NCBI GenBank assembly: GCA_964414715.1
Contig: CAYPXN010000081.1
Span: forward strand, 1-29,117
Origin: CAYPXN01 sp964414715
Lineage (GTDB): Bacteria; UBA10199; JADFYH01
Reading direction: 5' to 3'
DNA: 29,117 nt
Made by a program: the position numbers and the translations under genes. The notes under the pieces were generated by a model that saw only the letters and a program-made list of their open reading frames with translations, searched no databases and had not been told where the DNA came from. Below, piece by piece: positions 1 through 7,629 of this stretch (position 1 is the first letter of the stretch; the number at the start of each line of letters is the position of its first letter).

Positions 1-18
1 CATATCAGGAGTTTTAAA

Positions 19-510
19 ATGTTCAAAAAAATATTTTGTTTTTCTGTTATTTTTTTAGCTCTTCAGTGCCAGGCTCGGGCAGCGCAGCTAAAAAATTTTC
101 ATATTGAGCCAGATTACCTCTTTACGGATGATGATGTTGGGGTTAGGTTCACTGTAACTGTTCTTTCTCAAGGCTCTGAGAAACCAAAAAATATTACCCT
201 CATGGAAATTGACGATGAGGCAGGAAAAATAAAATATCGTTGGCCTTTGATGGATGATGGAACAAAGGGAGATGAGAAAGCCGGTGATGGGGTTTATAAT
301 CGAGACATTCAATTTAAAGAACATCGACCTAAGAAAATACTATTTTATGTGGTCGAAGAGCAGACGGATGAGAAAGGGATTCCTTCTCAAAGCGAAAGTT
401 TGCCCTCAGTTACGGAAAATCAACGCGCAGTTTTAGAAATTCGGGCACATCCTACAATGATTGATATTTTAAAAAGCGTTTGGGAGAAAATAAAAAAGAA
501 ATTTGAGTAG
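19..510 (+). CDS. Small secreted protein with an AGDGVY motif
   Basis: A 163-residue protein with an N-terminal Sec signal peptide (basic FKK, hydrophobic FSVIFLALQ, likely cleavage after about residue 21). The mature part is a single, probably beta-sandwich domain. Residues about 79-93 read DDGTKGDEKAGDGVY, an acidic turn seen in Ig-like 'choice-of-anchor X' type exported proteins, where it may bind calcium; that link is inference. The C-terminus is a short basic helix (KSVWEKIKKKFE). The start is supported by AGGAG 8 bases upstream. It is followed after 48 bases by another secreted-protein gene with a similar leader (TATCAGGAG before both), so the two may be co-transcribed. No enzymatic motif is visible and the function is unknown. 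The upstream context lies outside the window. Confidence 0.8.
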   Translation: MFKKIFCFSVIFLALQCQARAAQLKNFHIEPDYLFTDDDVGVRFTVTVLSQGSEKPKNITLMEIDDEAGKIKYRWPLMDDGTKGDEKAGDGVYNRDIQFKEHRPKKILFYVVEEQTDEKGIPSQSESLPSVTENQRAVLEIRAHPTMIDILKSVWEKIKKKFE

Positions 511-558
511 GGACGACCCCTAGGGTGGGCCCTATGAGGAGTATCAGGAGGAAAAAAT

Positions 559-1119
559 ATGAAAAATAAAATGATCTCTATTCTTGCAGTGTTTTTTGTG
601 TTCGGAACATTTGCTTCCGTGCAGGCCTTGGAAGAAAAAAATCTCAACTCTAATCAAAATGCGACTGCGACAGAAACAAATAAAAACAGTTCAGTACAAG
701 ATAAGCTTGATCAAAAAGTAGCCGATGCAGACAGAAAGGCGGAAGCCAATGGAGCGAAGGTGAAGTGCCATCTCACCTATACACTGAAAAGTTGGTCGGC
801 TTTTTATAAATCCGGAAAAGGTGAAGGTACTGTTACCTGTGATAATGGTGAGACAGCGAATGTTCAGATTCGTGCACATGGTGGCGGAGTTACTTTTGGA
901 AAAACAAATATTACCGATGGAAAAGGAACTTTTTCTAAAGTGGGAAGCCTGAGTGAACTTTATGGAAGCTATGCTTCTTCTGAAGCCCATGGGGGTGTGG
1001 TGAAGTCCGGAGATGTGAGAGCGATGACCAAAGGAACTGTATCTCTTGCAATTCACGGAACCGGTTCCGGAGTCGATATGGGCATTGCCTTCGGTGCTTT
1101 CAAAATTACACCGATGTAA
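559..1119 (+). CDS. Secreted hypothetical protein, Gly-rich beta domain
   Basis: A 186-residue exported protein. The signal peptide covers about residues 1-23 (KNKMISILAVFFVFGTFASVQA). A low-complexity Asn/Lys/Asp linker follows to about residue 65, then a compact Gly-rich beta domain of about 120 residues containing KCHLTYTLKSW and GGGVTFGK, with one Cys pair (near the start of the domain and in GTVTCDNGE) that could form a disulfide. The repeating glycine pattern loosely recalls DUF992-like periplasmic proteins, but I cannot assign the family with confidence. The start is clear from AGGAGG 7 bases upstream. A strong intrinsic terminator begins 22 bases after the stop, so the gene closes a transcript that probably begins with the secreted protein upstream. 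Confidence 0.8.
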   Translation: MKNKMISILAVFFVFGTFASVQALEEKNLNSNQNATATETNKNSSVQDKLDQKVADADRKAEANGAKVKCHLTYTLKSWSAFYKSGKGEGTVTCDNGETANVQIRAHGGGVTFGKTNITDGKGTFSKVGSLSELYGSYASSEAHGGVVKSGDVRAMTKGTVSLAIHGTGSGVDMGIAFGAFKITPM

Positions 1120-1140
1120 TTTTTTGCAAAATGCTTGATT

Positions 1141-1173
1141 TAAAAGGGCGACTCAGGTCGCCCTTTTATTTTT
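1141..1173 (+). terminator. Intrinsic terminator between convergent genes
   Basis: A perfect 12-bp stem (TAAAAGGGCGAC / GTCGCCCTTTTA) with a TCAG tetraloop is followed by ATTTTTG on the plus strand. It ends the secreted-protein transcript. The stop codon of the convergent FAD oxidoreductase gene (1166-1168 on the minus strand) lies in the 3' arm. Confidence 0.9.
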
Positions 1174-2806
1174 GAAAAGCAAATTTTTGAATCCAAGCCA
1201 GTGCTGCTTTGATTCCATCGACCGCGGCGCTGGTAATTCCTCCTGCATAGCCGGGACCTTCGCCGCAAGGAAAAAGTCCTTGGGTGGAAATGCTTTCGTA
1301 GGTTTCCGGATCTCGCGTGATACGTACAGGAGAAGAAGTGCGTGATTCGACCGCGTGAAGGATTGCATCTGGATAAGCAAAGCCTTTTCTTTTATTTTCA
1401 AACTCCAAAAATGCTTCGGAGAGATGTTGGTAGATCCAATCGGGAATGAGTTCTTTGAGATTTGCAGAAACAATTCCTGAAGGACAGCTGCTTACTTTGT
1501 TATTTATCCCCACCCGTCCTCCCCTCCCTAAAGGGCCCCTGTGGGGTAATTTAAGGGGAGGTGCAGGAGGGGATACTCCCAGTAAAAAATCTTCCAAACG
1601 TTGCGCAGGAATTTGTCTCCCATTCCCATTCTTTACACTTGCTTCGTAAACTTTTCTTTCAATCTCTCGCTGAAATTTCATGAGTTTAAAAGGATCTTCC
1701 CCGGCGACACGTTCCTTTGAAACGCTGCAAACAATTGCTGCATTTGCCCAAGGAGAATTCCGATGGTAATTGCTCATGCCATTGACGACGATGGTTTCTG
1801 GATCGGTGGTGGAGGAAATGACATAACCTCCCGGGCACATGCAAAAACTGTAAACTCCAATCTCTTCTTTTTCCCAATAAGTTTGAAGTTTGTATTGGGC
1901 GGTTTCCAAATCTGCAAGTTCGCAGGCTTTTCCGTATTGCCATTGATTAATATATTTTTGGGGATGTTCGATGCGCAGGCCGAGCGCAAAATCTTTTGCT
2001 TCGAAATGAATACCTTGCTGATGGAGAGTATGAAAAAAACTTCCGGCGCTATGTCCGCAGGCAAGAATGAGGCCGGTACCTTCGATTTTCTCTCCCTCTC
2101 CCCTGGAGGGAGAGGAGGGGGAAGTATACACTCCTTGCACCTGATTTTTATGTAAATCTAAAGATTCTACACGTGTGGAAAATCTCAGATCGGCGCCACG
2201 AGCGATGAGGTCATCTGACATTTTCCGAATCACTTCCCGAATGAGATTGCTGCCGACATGAGGATTATAAACATAAGTAATTTCTTCAGGAGCTCCGTAA
2301 GAAACAAAGGTTTGCATCACATGTTGAATAAGGGGGGATTTGATACGGGTGATGAGTTTGCCATCGCTGAAAGTTCCTGCACCTCCTTCTCCGTTGCAGA
2401 CATTGCTATCTTCATCCAAAATTCCTTGGCGCCAATATTTGCTAATCTTCAACATTCGAGCATGAGTTCTTTCGCCGCGTTCAAATAAAATGGGTTTGAT
2501 GCCGTGAGCGAGAAAGGTATGGGCAGCAAAGAGTCCTGCAGGTCCGGCACCGATGATGAGAGGTGGCGGACCTTTCCAGTTTATTTTTGGAAATTCCAAA
2601 TGTGTTTCTTCGAGAGCATCTCCTTCTAAATAAACCTCGAGAGAGAATACCCAGATTAATTTCTTTTGATTGCGAGCATCGAGGCTGCGTTTTTTTACGC
2701 GAATGTTTTGGATTTTTTTGTTGTCAATTCCCAAATGCTTGGAAACAAGCGTTTTGAGGTCTGGATCTTTTTGATAGGGAACACGCAGTTCCTGAATCAG
2801 TTTCAT
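1166..2806 (-). CDS. COG2509-type FAD-dependent oxidoreductase
   Basis: A 546-residue cytoplasmic flavoprotein of the uncharacterised FAD-dependent dehydrogenase family (COG2509, YtfP/HI0933-related fold). The dinucleotide-binding loop GAGPAGLFAA is at residues 86-95, the acidic end of the second strand in LFERGE (108-113), the family signature NGEGGAGTFSDGKL at 138-151, and CGEGPGYAGGITSAAVDG near the C-terminus contacts FAD. The N-terminal 75 residues match the extra domain usual in this family. The substrate is unknown. AGGAG sits 7 bases before the ATG. Two Pro/Arg/Gly-rich segments, about residues 229-243 and 412-433, are encoded by palindromic DNA and look like in-frame repeat insertions; the flanking conserved blocks (AQRLEDFLLG before and CPSGIVSANLKELIP after the second) are intact, so the protein may still fold. 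Confidence 0.9.
   Translation of the reverse strand: MKLIQELRVPYQKDPDLKTLVSKHLGIDNKKIQNIRVKKRSLDARNQKKLIWVFSLEVYLEGDALEETHLEFPKINWKGPPPLIIGAGPAGLFAAHTFLAHGIKPILFERGERTHARMLKISKYWRQGILDEDSNVCNGEGGAGTFSDGKLITRIKSPLIQHVMQTFVSYGAPEEITYVYNPHVGSNLIREVIRKMSDDLIARGADLRFSTRVESLDLHKNQVQGVYTSPSSPSRGEGEKIEGTGLILACGHSAGSFFHTLHQQGIHFEAKDFALGLRIEHPQKYINQWQYGKACELADLETAQYKLQTYWEKEEIGVYSFCMCPGGYVISSTTDPETIVVNGMSNYHRNSPWANAAIVCSVSKERVAGEDPFKLMKFQREIERKVYEASVKNGNGRQIPAQRLEDFLLGVSPPAPPLKLPHRGPLGRGGRVGINNKVSSCPSGIVSANLKELIPDWIYQHLSEAFLEFENKRKGFAYPDAILHAVESRTSSPVRITRDPETYESISTQGLFPCGEGPGYAGGITSAAVDGIKAALAWIQKFAFQK
1508..1573. repeat. GC-rich palindromic element inside the FAD oxidoreductase gene
   Basis: Inverted arms CCTCCCCT (1518-1525) and AGGGGAGG (1554-1561) enclose an inner hairpin CCCC-TGT-GGGG (1536-1546). 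The element is much richer in G and C than its surroundings and is read in frame as about 22 residues (around PPAPPLKLPHRGPLGRGGR) between two conserved blocks. It resembles the short palindromic elements known to insert in frame in bacterial genes, such as the Rickettsia palindromic elements; membership of a named family is not established. Confidence 0.7.
2078..2122. repeat. Second palindromic element inside the FAD oxidoreductase gene
   Basis: Perfect 9-bp arms CTCTCCCTC (2090-2098) and GAGGGAGAG (2106-2114) enclose a 7-base loop. The element is read in frame as SPSSPSRGEGEKIEG, a peptide typical of translated bacterial palindromic repeats. It sits between a beta-strand (NQVQGVYT) and the strand TGLILACGH, where a surface loop is expected. 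Confidence 0.65.
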
Positions 2807-2910
2807 TTTTATCTCCTGGCCACTATTTAAGTGGCAAGTTGTAAATCATATTCCATTTCATTGAGGGCAGCCCCATGAAATAGGAATCTGATTTTTATCA
2901 GTTTATCCCA

Positions 2911-2939
2911 TTGACTTCGGAAAGGCGATTAATTATTTC
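2911..2939 (+). promoter_or_regulatory. Candidate sigma70 promoter of the helD-like gene
   Basis: TTGACT at 2911-2916 is followed by a 17-base spacer and TATTTC at 2934-2939. The -35 is good and the -10 poor. Start of transcription would fall near 2946, giving a leader of about 60 bases that contains the hairpin over the ribosome-binding site. Confidence 0.4.
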
Positions 2940-2961
2940 GGTGGGCTTTACGTTGAAGGGT

Positions 2962-2997
2962 CTCGAGGATCATTTTTGAAAAAATTCGTCCTCGAGG
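2962..2997 (+). promoter_or_regulatory. Hairpin sequestering the ribosome-binding site of the helD-like gene
   Basis: CTCGAGGA (2962-2969) pairs perfectly with TCCTCGAG (2989-2996), with further A/T pairing (ATTTTT with AAAAAT) inside the loop. The only purine-rich Shine-Dalgarno candidate before the ATG at 3007, GAGG at 2994-2997, lies in the 3' arm. The structure is visible in sequence; translational control is inference. Confidence 0.55.
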
Positions 2998-3006
2998 TCT
3001 TGTCTT

Positions 3007-4956
3007 ATGAAATTTACCGAAGAACAAGCAAAAGAAATAGGCAGAGACGAAGAAGAGCGTTGGCAGAAAGCGCATGCAGCCATCTTGAAAGAGATGAAGC
3101 GCACCCGTTCGGATTATGCCCAGGATCGTCAGCTTGCCCAGGAACTCACTGCGCAACTTGTTGCAGCCACTCGTGAAGATGATGTGATGGATGTTTCCAA
3201 TCGTGAGATGGTGGCGCATGGCTTGGTGAATTTAAGAAAAGATAAATCCGACGATTTGGAAACTCTGGCAGAACAGCCGTATTTCGCCCGAGTGATTACG
3301 GAAGAAGATGACAAGAAAGTGGAGTTTAAGCTGGGAACCGCCAGTTTTCCTGCGGAGCGTATCATTGATTGGAGAAAAGCCCCGATTAGCAAATTGTATT
3401 ACGACTACAAAGAAGGGGATGACTTTGCCGAAGAAATTCAGGGGCGTGAACGCGAGGGAATTATTTTGTTGCGTCGTGCCTATCAAGGGCAGCGTGATCG
3501 CCTTCATCGTGTGGAAATGCCTCAGGGAGTGCTCACAAAATCTCCCGAGGGATGGCAAATGCAGGACAAGTCTTCCCAATTTTCTCGTACGGAAGATCAT
3601 GATGGACATTTACCCCCCATTTTATCTCTGATCACTGCCGATCAGTTTGCGCTGATTACTTCCAATGTCCAAAAACCCATGGTGATTCAGGGCATCGCTG
3701 GAAGTGGAAAAACCACGGTGGCTTTGCATCGCTTGGCCTGGTTGCTTCATGAAGATAACAGTGATGCGAAAGCCGAAAAGTGTTTGGTGGTCATGTATAA
3801 TCGTTCACTGAAAGCTTATGTGGAGACCACTTTACCTGAATTGAAAATCGAGGGAGTGGCGATTCAAACTTACACGCAGTGGGTGAATGAAATTTTGAAT
3901 GATATTGTGGGACCTCGTTCTCGTGCGCCTTTGGAGAAAAATCGGGATTTGGAAGTTTTTAAATCCTCCGGATTTTGTCTCAAGCTTTTATATGATTTTA
4001 TTCTGAAAAACCCGCATCAAAAATCCAGAAAATTTGAGGATGAATTATTTGAATTTTACCAAGATCTTGTTGGACAGGAACTCCTTTGGCGAAAGTGGGG
4101 AGACATTCAAGCACAGTTGAAGCAGCAATTAGAAAGAAGGGTGTTGGATCTTCAGGATGATTCATTGTTGTTACATTTGATTTATGCGGAGTATGGTTTT
4201 TATCCGACGAAAAATCCCAAAGTCCTTTCCTTGCTCGACCATTTGGTGATTGATGAAGCCCAGGATTTCGGTGTGGTGGAAATTCGGGCTTTGCTGAATG
4301 CCCTGGATCAGGATCGTACTGTAACGATTGTGGGTGATATGGGTCAACGGATCATCGCCGGTCGCGATGCTTGGACTTGGGAAGAGCTTTTGAAAGAAGC
4401 GGGCTTTGCTGAAACTCTTCCGGTTGCATTGACGGTTTCTTTTCGTACCACTCGTGAAGTGCTGGAAATTGCCAGTCATGTGAGGGGAGAAAAGTTTGAT
4501 GAGCATACGATGAGAACTCTCCGAAACGGACCTTCTCCTTCCTTTATTCCCGTAAAAGAATCGAGTTTATATGTTTTGCAAATTGCGGATTGGATTCGAG
4601 CACGTTTGAAAGATAGTCCTCGTGCAATTTCTGCGGTGATTTGTCGCTGGCCCAAGCAGGCTGCAAGATTGGTGGAAGAGTTGCGCAAAGAGGGTTTGAA
4701 TTCGGTGCGCTTGGGGCATCGCGATCAATTTGAATTTTCACCCGGAATTACCGTTACGAATGTTCATCAGGTGAAAGGTTTGGAATTTAGAAATGTGCTC
4801 ATTGTGGAACCTTCTGATGAAAACTATTCTTCCCGTAACGATGAAGAAAGAAATCTTCTCTATGTGGGAGTGAGTCGTGCAGAGTTGAGGCTTGATTTTA
4901 TAGGGATGAAGCGGCCTTCCATATTTCTTCCCAAGTTGGAAAAAGAGGAAGATTAA
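3007..4956 (+). CDS. HelD-like superfamily 1 helicase/ATPase (UvrD family)
   Basis: A 649-residue UvrD/HelD-family ATPase. The N-terminal 60 residues are a charged coiled coil (EEQAKEIGRDEEERWQKAHA), followed by the family segment with DWRKAPISKLYYDY (121-134), then the Q motif (ADQFALIT, 211-218), Walker A GIAGSGKTTVAL (229-240), Walker B VIDEAQD (414-420), motif III VGDMGQRI (442-449), the SFRTTRE arginine motif (478-484), TNVHQVKGLEF (584-594) and LLYVGVSRA (617-625). All catalytic motifs are intact. HelD proteins bind RNA polymerase and use ATP to release stalled or post-termination complexes; they are best known in Firmicutes and Actinobacteria, so RNA polymerase recycling is inference here, and a DNA-helicase role is the alternative. 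The length suits HelD. The 3' end overlaps the convergent DNA glycosylase gene by 4 bases. Confidence 0.88.
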   Translation: MKFTEEQAKEIGRDEEERWQKAHAAILKEMKRTRSDYAQDRQLAQELTAQLVAATREDDVMDVSNREMVAHGLVNLRKDKSDDLETLAEQPYFARVITEEDDKKVEFKLGTASFPAERIIDWRKAPISKLYYDYKEGDDFAEEIQGREREGIILLRRAYQGQRDRLHRVEMPQGVLTKSPEGWQMQDKSSQFSRTEDHDGHLPPILSLITADQFALITSNVQKPMVIQGIAGSGKTTVALHRLAWLLHEDNSDAKAEKCLVVMYNRSLKAYVETTLPELKIEGVAIQTYTQWVNEILNDIVGPRSRAPLEKNRDLEVFKSSGFCLKLLYDFILKNPHQKSRKFEDELFEFYQDLVGQELLWRKWGDIQAQLKQQLERRVLDLQDDSLLLHLIYAEYGFYPTKNPKVLSLLDHLVIDEAQDFGVVEIRALLNALDQDRTVTIVGDMGQRIIAGRDAWTWEELLKEAGFAETLPVALTVSFRTTREVLEIASHVRGEKFDEHTMRTLRNGPSPSFIPVKESSLYVLQIADWIRARLKDSPRAISAVICRWPKQAARLVEELRKEGLNSVRLGHRDQFEFSPGITVTNVHQVKGLEFRNVLIVEPSDENYSSRNDEERNLLYVGVSRAELRLDFIGMKRPSIFLPKLEKEED

Positions 4957-5564
4957 AGTTTTGAAACAAAAAGATTGTCTTTCAGATAAAAGCGATAAGG
5001 CAATTCAGCTCCTTTCTGAATTCCGATTCTTTTTGTTTTGACGATCGAAAATTTTTTCGGCTTTTCAAAATAATCTCGGGGTAAAAGACGAAGTTCGCTG
5101 CTTAGTAGATTGTGATGATTTTGTTTGGCATGAATTCCCATCGCGATGACAAGTTTCCCGGGTCCATTGCATAGTTCGTGTAGGGAAAGATTTCTTTTCA
5201 GATTTTTTTTACGTCTTTTTTTCATGAGTTCAATTCCTGCGATGGGTTCGAGAGCTCGAATGAGTACGGCTTCTCCTTTTCCTTCGGGAGCGGTGACCAC
5301 ATTAAAACAATGATACATTCCATAAATAAAATAGATGTAAGCGTGGCCGGGTGGTCCGAACATGGCGATGTTTCGCGGCGTTATTCCGCGAGAAGCATGG
5401 CAAGCGGGATCGTCGTGTAGATAAGCTTCTGTCTCAACAATTCGTCCGATCGTGAGTCCTTCTGAAGAGTAATGAGCGAGATACATTCCGAGAAGATCTT
5501 TTGCTGCTTGAAGAGTTGGTTTTTGAAAAAGAATTTCTAGATTTTTTTCACTCAAAACATCCAT
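4953..5564 (-). CDS. mpg: DNA-3-methyladenine glycosylase (AAG/MPG family)
   Basis: A 203-residue monofunctional DNA glycosylase that removes alkylated purines such as 3-methyladenine, and often hypoxanthine, starting base-excision repair. Family blocks are complete: LLGMYLAH, RIVETEAYLHDDPACHASRG with the catalytic glutamate at residue 46 (second Glu of VETEAY), the turn AYIYFIYGMYHCFNVV (the DNA-intercalating tyrosine region), LIRALEP and NGPGKLVIAMGI. The length is normal. The stop overlaps that of the helD-like gene in a shared TTAA (convergent, no room for a terminator). Neighbouring a polymerase- or DNA-associated helicase hints at genome maintenance, but the opposite strands argue against an operon. 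Confidence 0.95.
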   Translation of the reverse strand: MDVLSEKNLEILFQKPTLQAAKDLLGMYLAHYSSEGLTIGRIVETEAYLHDDPACHASRGITPRNIAMFGPPGHAYIYFIYGMYHCFNVVTAPEGKGEAVLIRALEPIAGIELMKKRRKKNLKRNLSLHELCNGPGKLVIAMGIHAKQNHHNLLSSELRLLPRDYFEKPKKFSIVKTKRIGIQKGAELPYRFYLKDNLFVSKL

Positions 5565-5581
5565 AATCTTTGAATATCCCT

Positions 5582-5709
5582 ATAGTGTTTTAACTTTCAA
5601 TGAATAGTTTGGGAGTTTAAAACTACCCCATAAAGAGGGGCCGCTCTTTATGCGGTAAGTATTTCTAACTTTTAAAGAGCACTGACGTACTCTTTAAAAG
5701 TTGAAATGC
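5582..5709 (+). repeat. Two-part repeat, copy A, with nested hairpins
   Basis: The left part ATAGTGTTTTAACTTTCAAT (5582-5601) is identical to the reverse complement of 27385-27404. The right part begins CGTACTCTTTAAAAG (5686-5700) and matches the reverse complement of 27361-27384 at 22 of 24 positions. The parts are contiguous in the other copy but separated here by 84 bases. That insert holds a hairpin CATAAAGAG-GGGCCG-CTCTTTATG, and AACTTTTAAAGAG (5667-5679), which pairs perfectly with CTCTTTAAAAGTT (5690-5702) of the right part. Both copies lie upstream of, and in the same direction as, a gene for an exported or membrane protein. Confidence 0.75.
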
Positions 5710-5730
5710 TACAGAAGAGGAGAGGAATCT

Positions 5731-7422
5731 ATGAAAAAAGTTCTATTCTTATTGAGTTTTATTATCTTTTGGCCCTTTTCATCTCAGGCTGCTGAGTTTG
5801 CAAAACAGATATATTTTAACGGCGATATTCTCACCATGAATGACAAACAGCCTCAGGTGGAAGCGCTTGCTATTAAAGACGGAAAAATTCTTGCCGTGGG
5901 AAGCAAGGATGAGGTCTTCAAGCTCAAAGATTCCAAGACGCAGCTTGTGGATTTGAAAGGGAAAACTCTTTTGCCGGGATTTATTGATCCCCATAGTCAT
6001 TTTATCAATGCTGTTGAAATGGCGGATTGGGTGAATATATCGGCGCCTCCTGTAGGTTCGGTAAATAGCATTGCAGATCTTTTGTCAGTTCTTGATCAAT
6101 ACAAAAAAAGTAAGAATCCAAAATCGGGTGATTGGATTGTGGGATATGGTTATGATGCAACCACTCTTTCCGATGGCCGTGAATTAACACGCGATGATCT
6201 CGATAAAGTTTTTCCGAATAATCCTGTGGTGCTGATTCATGTATCTTTGCATGGAGCTGTTTTAAATTCTGCCGCCTTCAAAGCGGTAGGAATCGATGCG
6301 AATACACCCACTCCTGTGGGGGGAATTATTTTGCGTAAACCGGGAACGGGTGAACCTGCGGGTTTATTGATGGAGCAGGCTTTTCTTCCAGTTTATTTGA
6401 AATTGCCCAAACCTTCTGAAGCGCAAATGTTAGCGGGATTAAAAACAGCGCAAAATATTTATGCGAGCCATGGTTATACGACGGCGGTAGATGCTCCACT
6501 GGAAGGTCCCTCGATTGAACTTTATCAAAAAGGAGCAGATCAAAATCTTTTTTATATTGATCTGATTGGTTTTGCGCGTTGGCTCGAATTTCCGGACATG
6601 ATTCAAAAAGGCTTCAAGCCGACCCAGGAATACCACAATCATTATCGCTGGCCCGCGGGAGTAAAAATTGTGGGGGATGGTTCGCCTCAAGGGAAAACCG
6701 CTTTTTTCACGAAACCTTATTTAACAGGTGGGCCCAGTGGTGAAAAAAACTGGCTTGGAAATCCGAATATCACACAGGATGATTTGAATAAACTCATCAA
6801 ACTTGCTTACGATAATCATGTTCAAGTGGAATATCATGCAAACGGCGATGCTGCGATCGATATGCTTTTAAAAGCGCATCAGTTAGCAGGAGCTCCTACC
6901 GATCGTCGAACGACTGCGATTCACTCTCAATTTATTCGTCCCGATCAACTGGATCAGTATGTGAAGTTGGGAATTATTCCTTCTTTCTTTACCAATCACG
7001 CATTTTTTTGGGGCGATGTGCATGTGAAAAATTTAGGAAAACAAAGGGCTTATTTTTTAAGTCCGATGAAAACGGCGAAAGCCAAAGGTTTACACATGAC
7101 CAATCACAGCGATGCTGCGGTGACTCCTCCGTATCCCTTGTTTACAGTTTGGTCTGCGGTGAATCGTGTGTCACGTTCGGGACAGGTGATTGGACCGGAT
7201 GAAAGGATTTCACCGATGGATGCCTTGAAGGGCATTACACTCGATGCAGCTTATCAATATTTTGAAGAAAATAAAAAAGGATCGCTAGAGCCTGGAAAGT
7301 TTGCAGACCTTGTGATTCTGGCTGCAAATCCTACGAAAATTGATTCGATGAAAATTAAAGATATCCAAGTTTTGGAAACTGTCAAAGAAGGGAAGACGGT
7401 TTATCAAAAAGTAGCCCACTAG
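5731..7422 (+). CDS. Exported YtcJ-like amidohydrolase
   Basis: A 563-residue amidohydrolase-superfamily enzyme of the YtcJ type, with a Sec signal peptide (KKVLFLLSFIIFWPFSSQA) and therefore probably periplasmic. The metal-site motifs are present: PGFIDPHSHF (first His pair), VEYHANGDAAIDMLL, AIHSQFIRPD and TNHSDAAVTPPYP (the final acidic ligand). The N-terminal beta-sandwich (GDILTMN, AIKDGKILAVG, VDLKGKTLLPGF) and the C-terminal GSLEPGKFADLVIL close the family fold. Such enzymes hydrolyse amide or other C-N bonds; the substrate is unknown. The ATG at 5731 is chosen over an upstream in-frame TTG (5701) because it begins the signal peptide and has GAGGAGAGG just upstream. The upstream region holds repeat copy A, so control may be shared with the operon ending at 24928. 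Confidence 0.9.
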   Translation: MKKVLFLLSFIIFWPFSSQAAEFAKQIYFNGDILTMNDKQPQVEALAIKDGKILAVGSKDEVFKLKDSKTQLVDLKGKTLLPGFIDPHSHFINAVEMADWVNISAPPVGSVNSIADLLSVLDQYKKSKNPKSGDWIVGYGYDATTLSDGRELTRDDLDKVFPNNPVVLIHVSLHGAVLNSAAFKAVGIDANTPTPVGGIILRKPGTGEPAGLLMEQAFLPVYLKLPKPSEAQMLAGLKTAQNIYASHGYTTAVDAPLEGPSIELYQKGADQNLFYIDLIGFARWLEFPDMIQKGFKPTQEYHNHYRWPAGVKIVGDGSPQGKTAFFTKPYLTGGPSGEKNWLGNPNITQDDLNKLIKLAYDNHVQVEYHANGDAAIDMLLKAHQLAGAPTDRRTTAIHSQFIRPDQLDQYVKLGIIPSFFTNHAFFWGDVHVKNLGKQRAYFLSPMKTAKAKGLHMTNHSDAAVTPPYPLFTVWSAVNRVSRSGQVIGPDERISPMDALKGITLDAAYQYFEENKKGSLEPGKFADLVILAANPTKIDSMKIKDIQVLETVKEGKTVYQKVAH

Positions 7423-7476
7423 CATTTTTTAAACTGGGTAGAATGAAGAGTTGTTATGGAAATTCTGTTTTTAAGT

Positions 7477-7552
7477 AAATTGTGTAAATAATTTTATAAT
7501 AAAATTACATTTTATAGTAATTTATTTTTATTAATTTACTATTTTTTAGAAA
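7477..7552 (+). promoter_or_regulatory. Very AT-rich tract with a candidate promoter
   Basis: About 75 bases of almost pure A and T upstream of the domain-pair genes, including the palindrome AATTTTA-TAA-TAAAATT. A perfect TATAAT (7495-7500) is preceded by TTAAGT (7471-7476) at an 18-base spacing. It could act as promoter, UP element or binding site for an AT-specific silencer. The rest of the gap between 7423 and 7629 holds no gene. Confidence 0.35.
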
Positions 7553-7629
7553 CAAAATCCCCCTCCCTCCGATAATCTCTTTGGGTTTGAGCTGGCCTTT
7601 CAATAGAGCCAGATAAAAGGAGTGGGCAC

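Noticed and set aside
505..545. GC-rich palindromes (CCCTAGGG and TAGGG-TGGG-CCCTA) between the first two genes, as a terminator
   Set aside because: No T run follows and the stems are only 4-5 bp; it lies in a likely operon, so it was left as incidental.
1508..1573. The Pro-rich segment as a functional SH3-type or linker motif
   Set aside because: The DNA is a palindrome of foreign composition, and the peptide is the usual translation of such repeats, so a functional linker is less likely.
5701..5730. TTG start giving 10 extra residues on the amidohydrolase
   Set aside because: It would put charged residues before the signal peptide; the ATG at 5731 has a good Shine-Dalgarno and starts the signal peptide.
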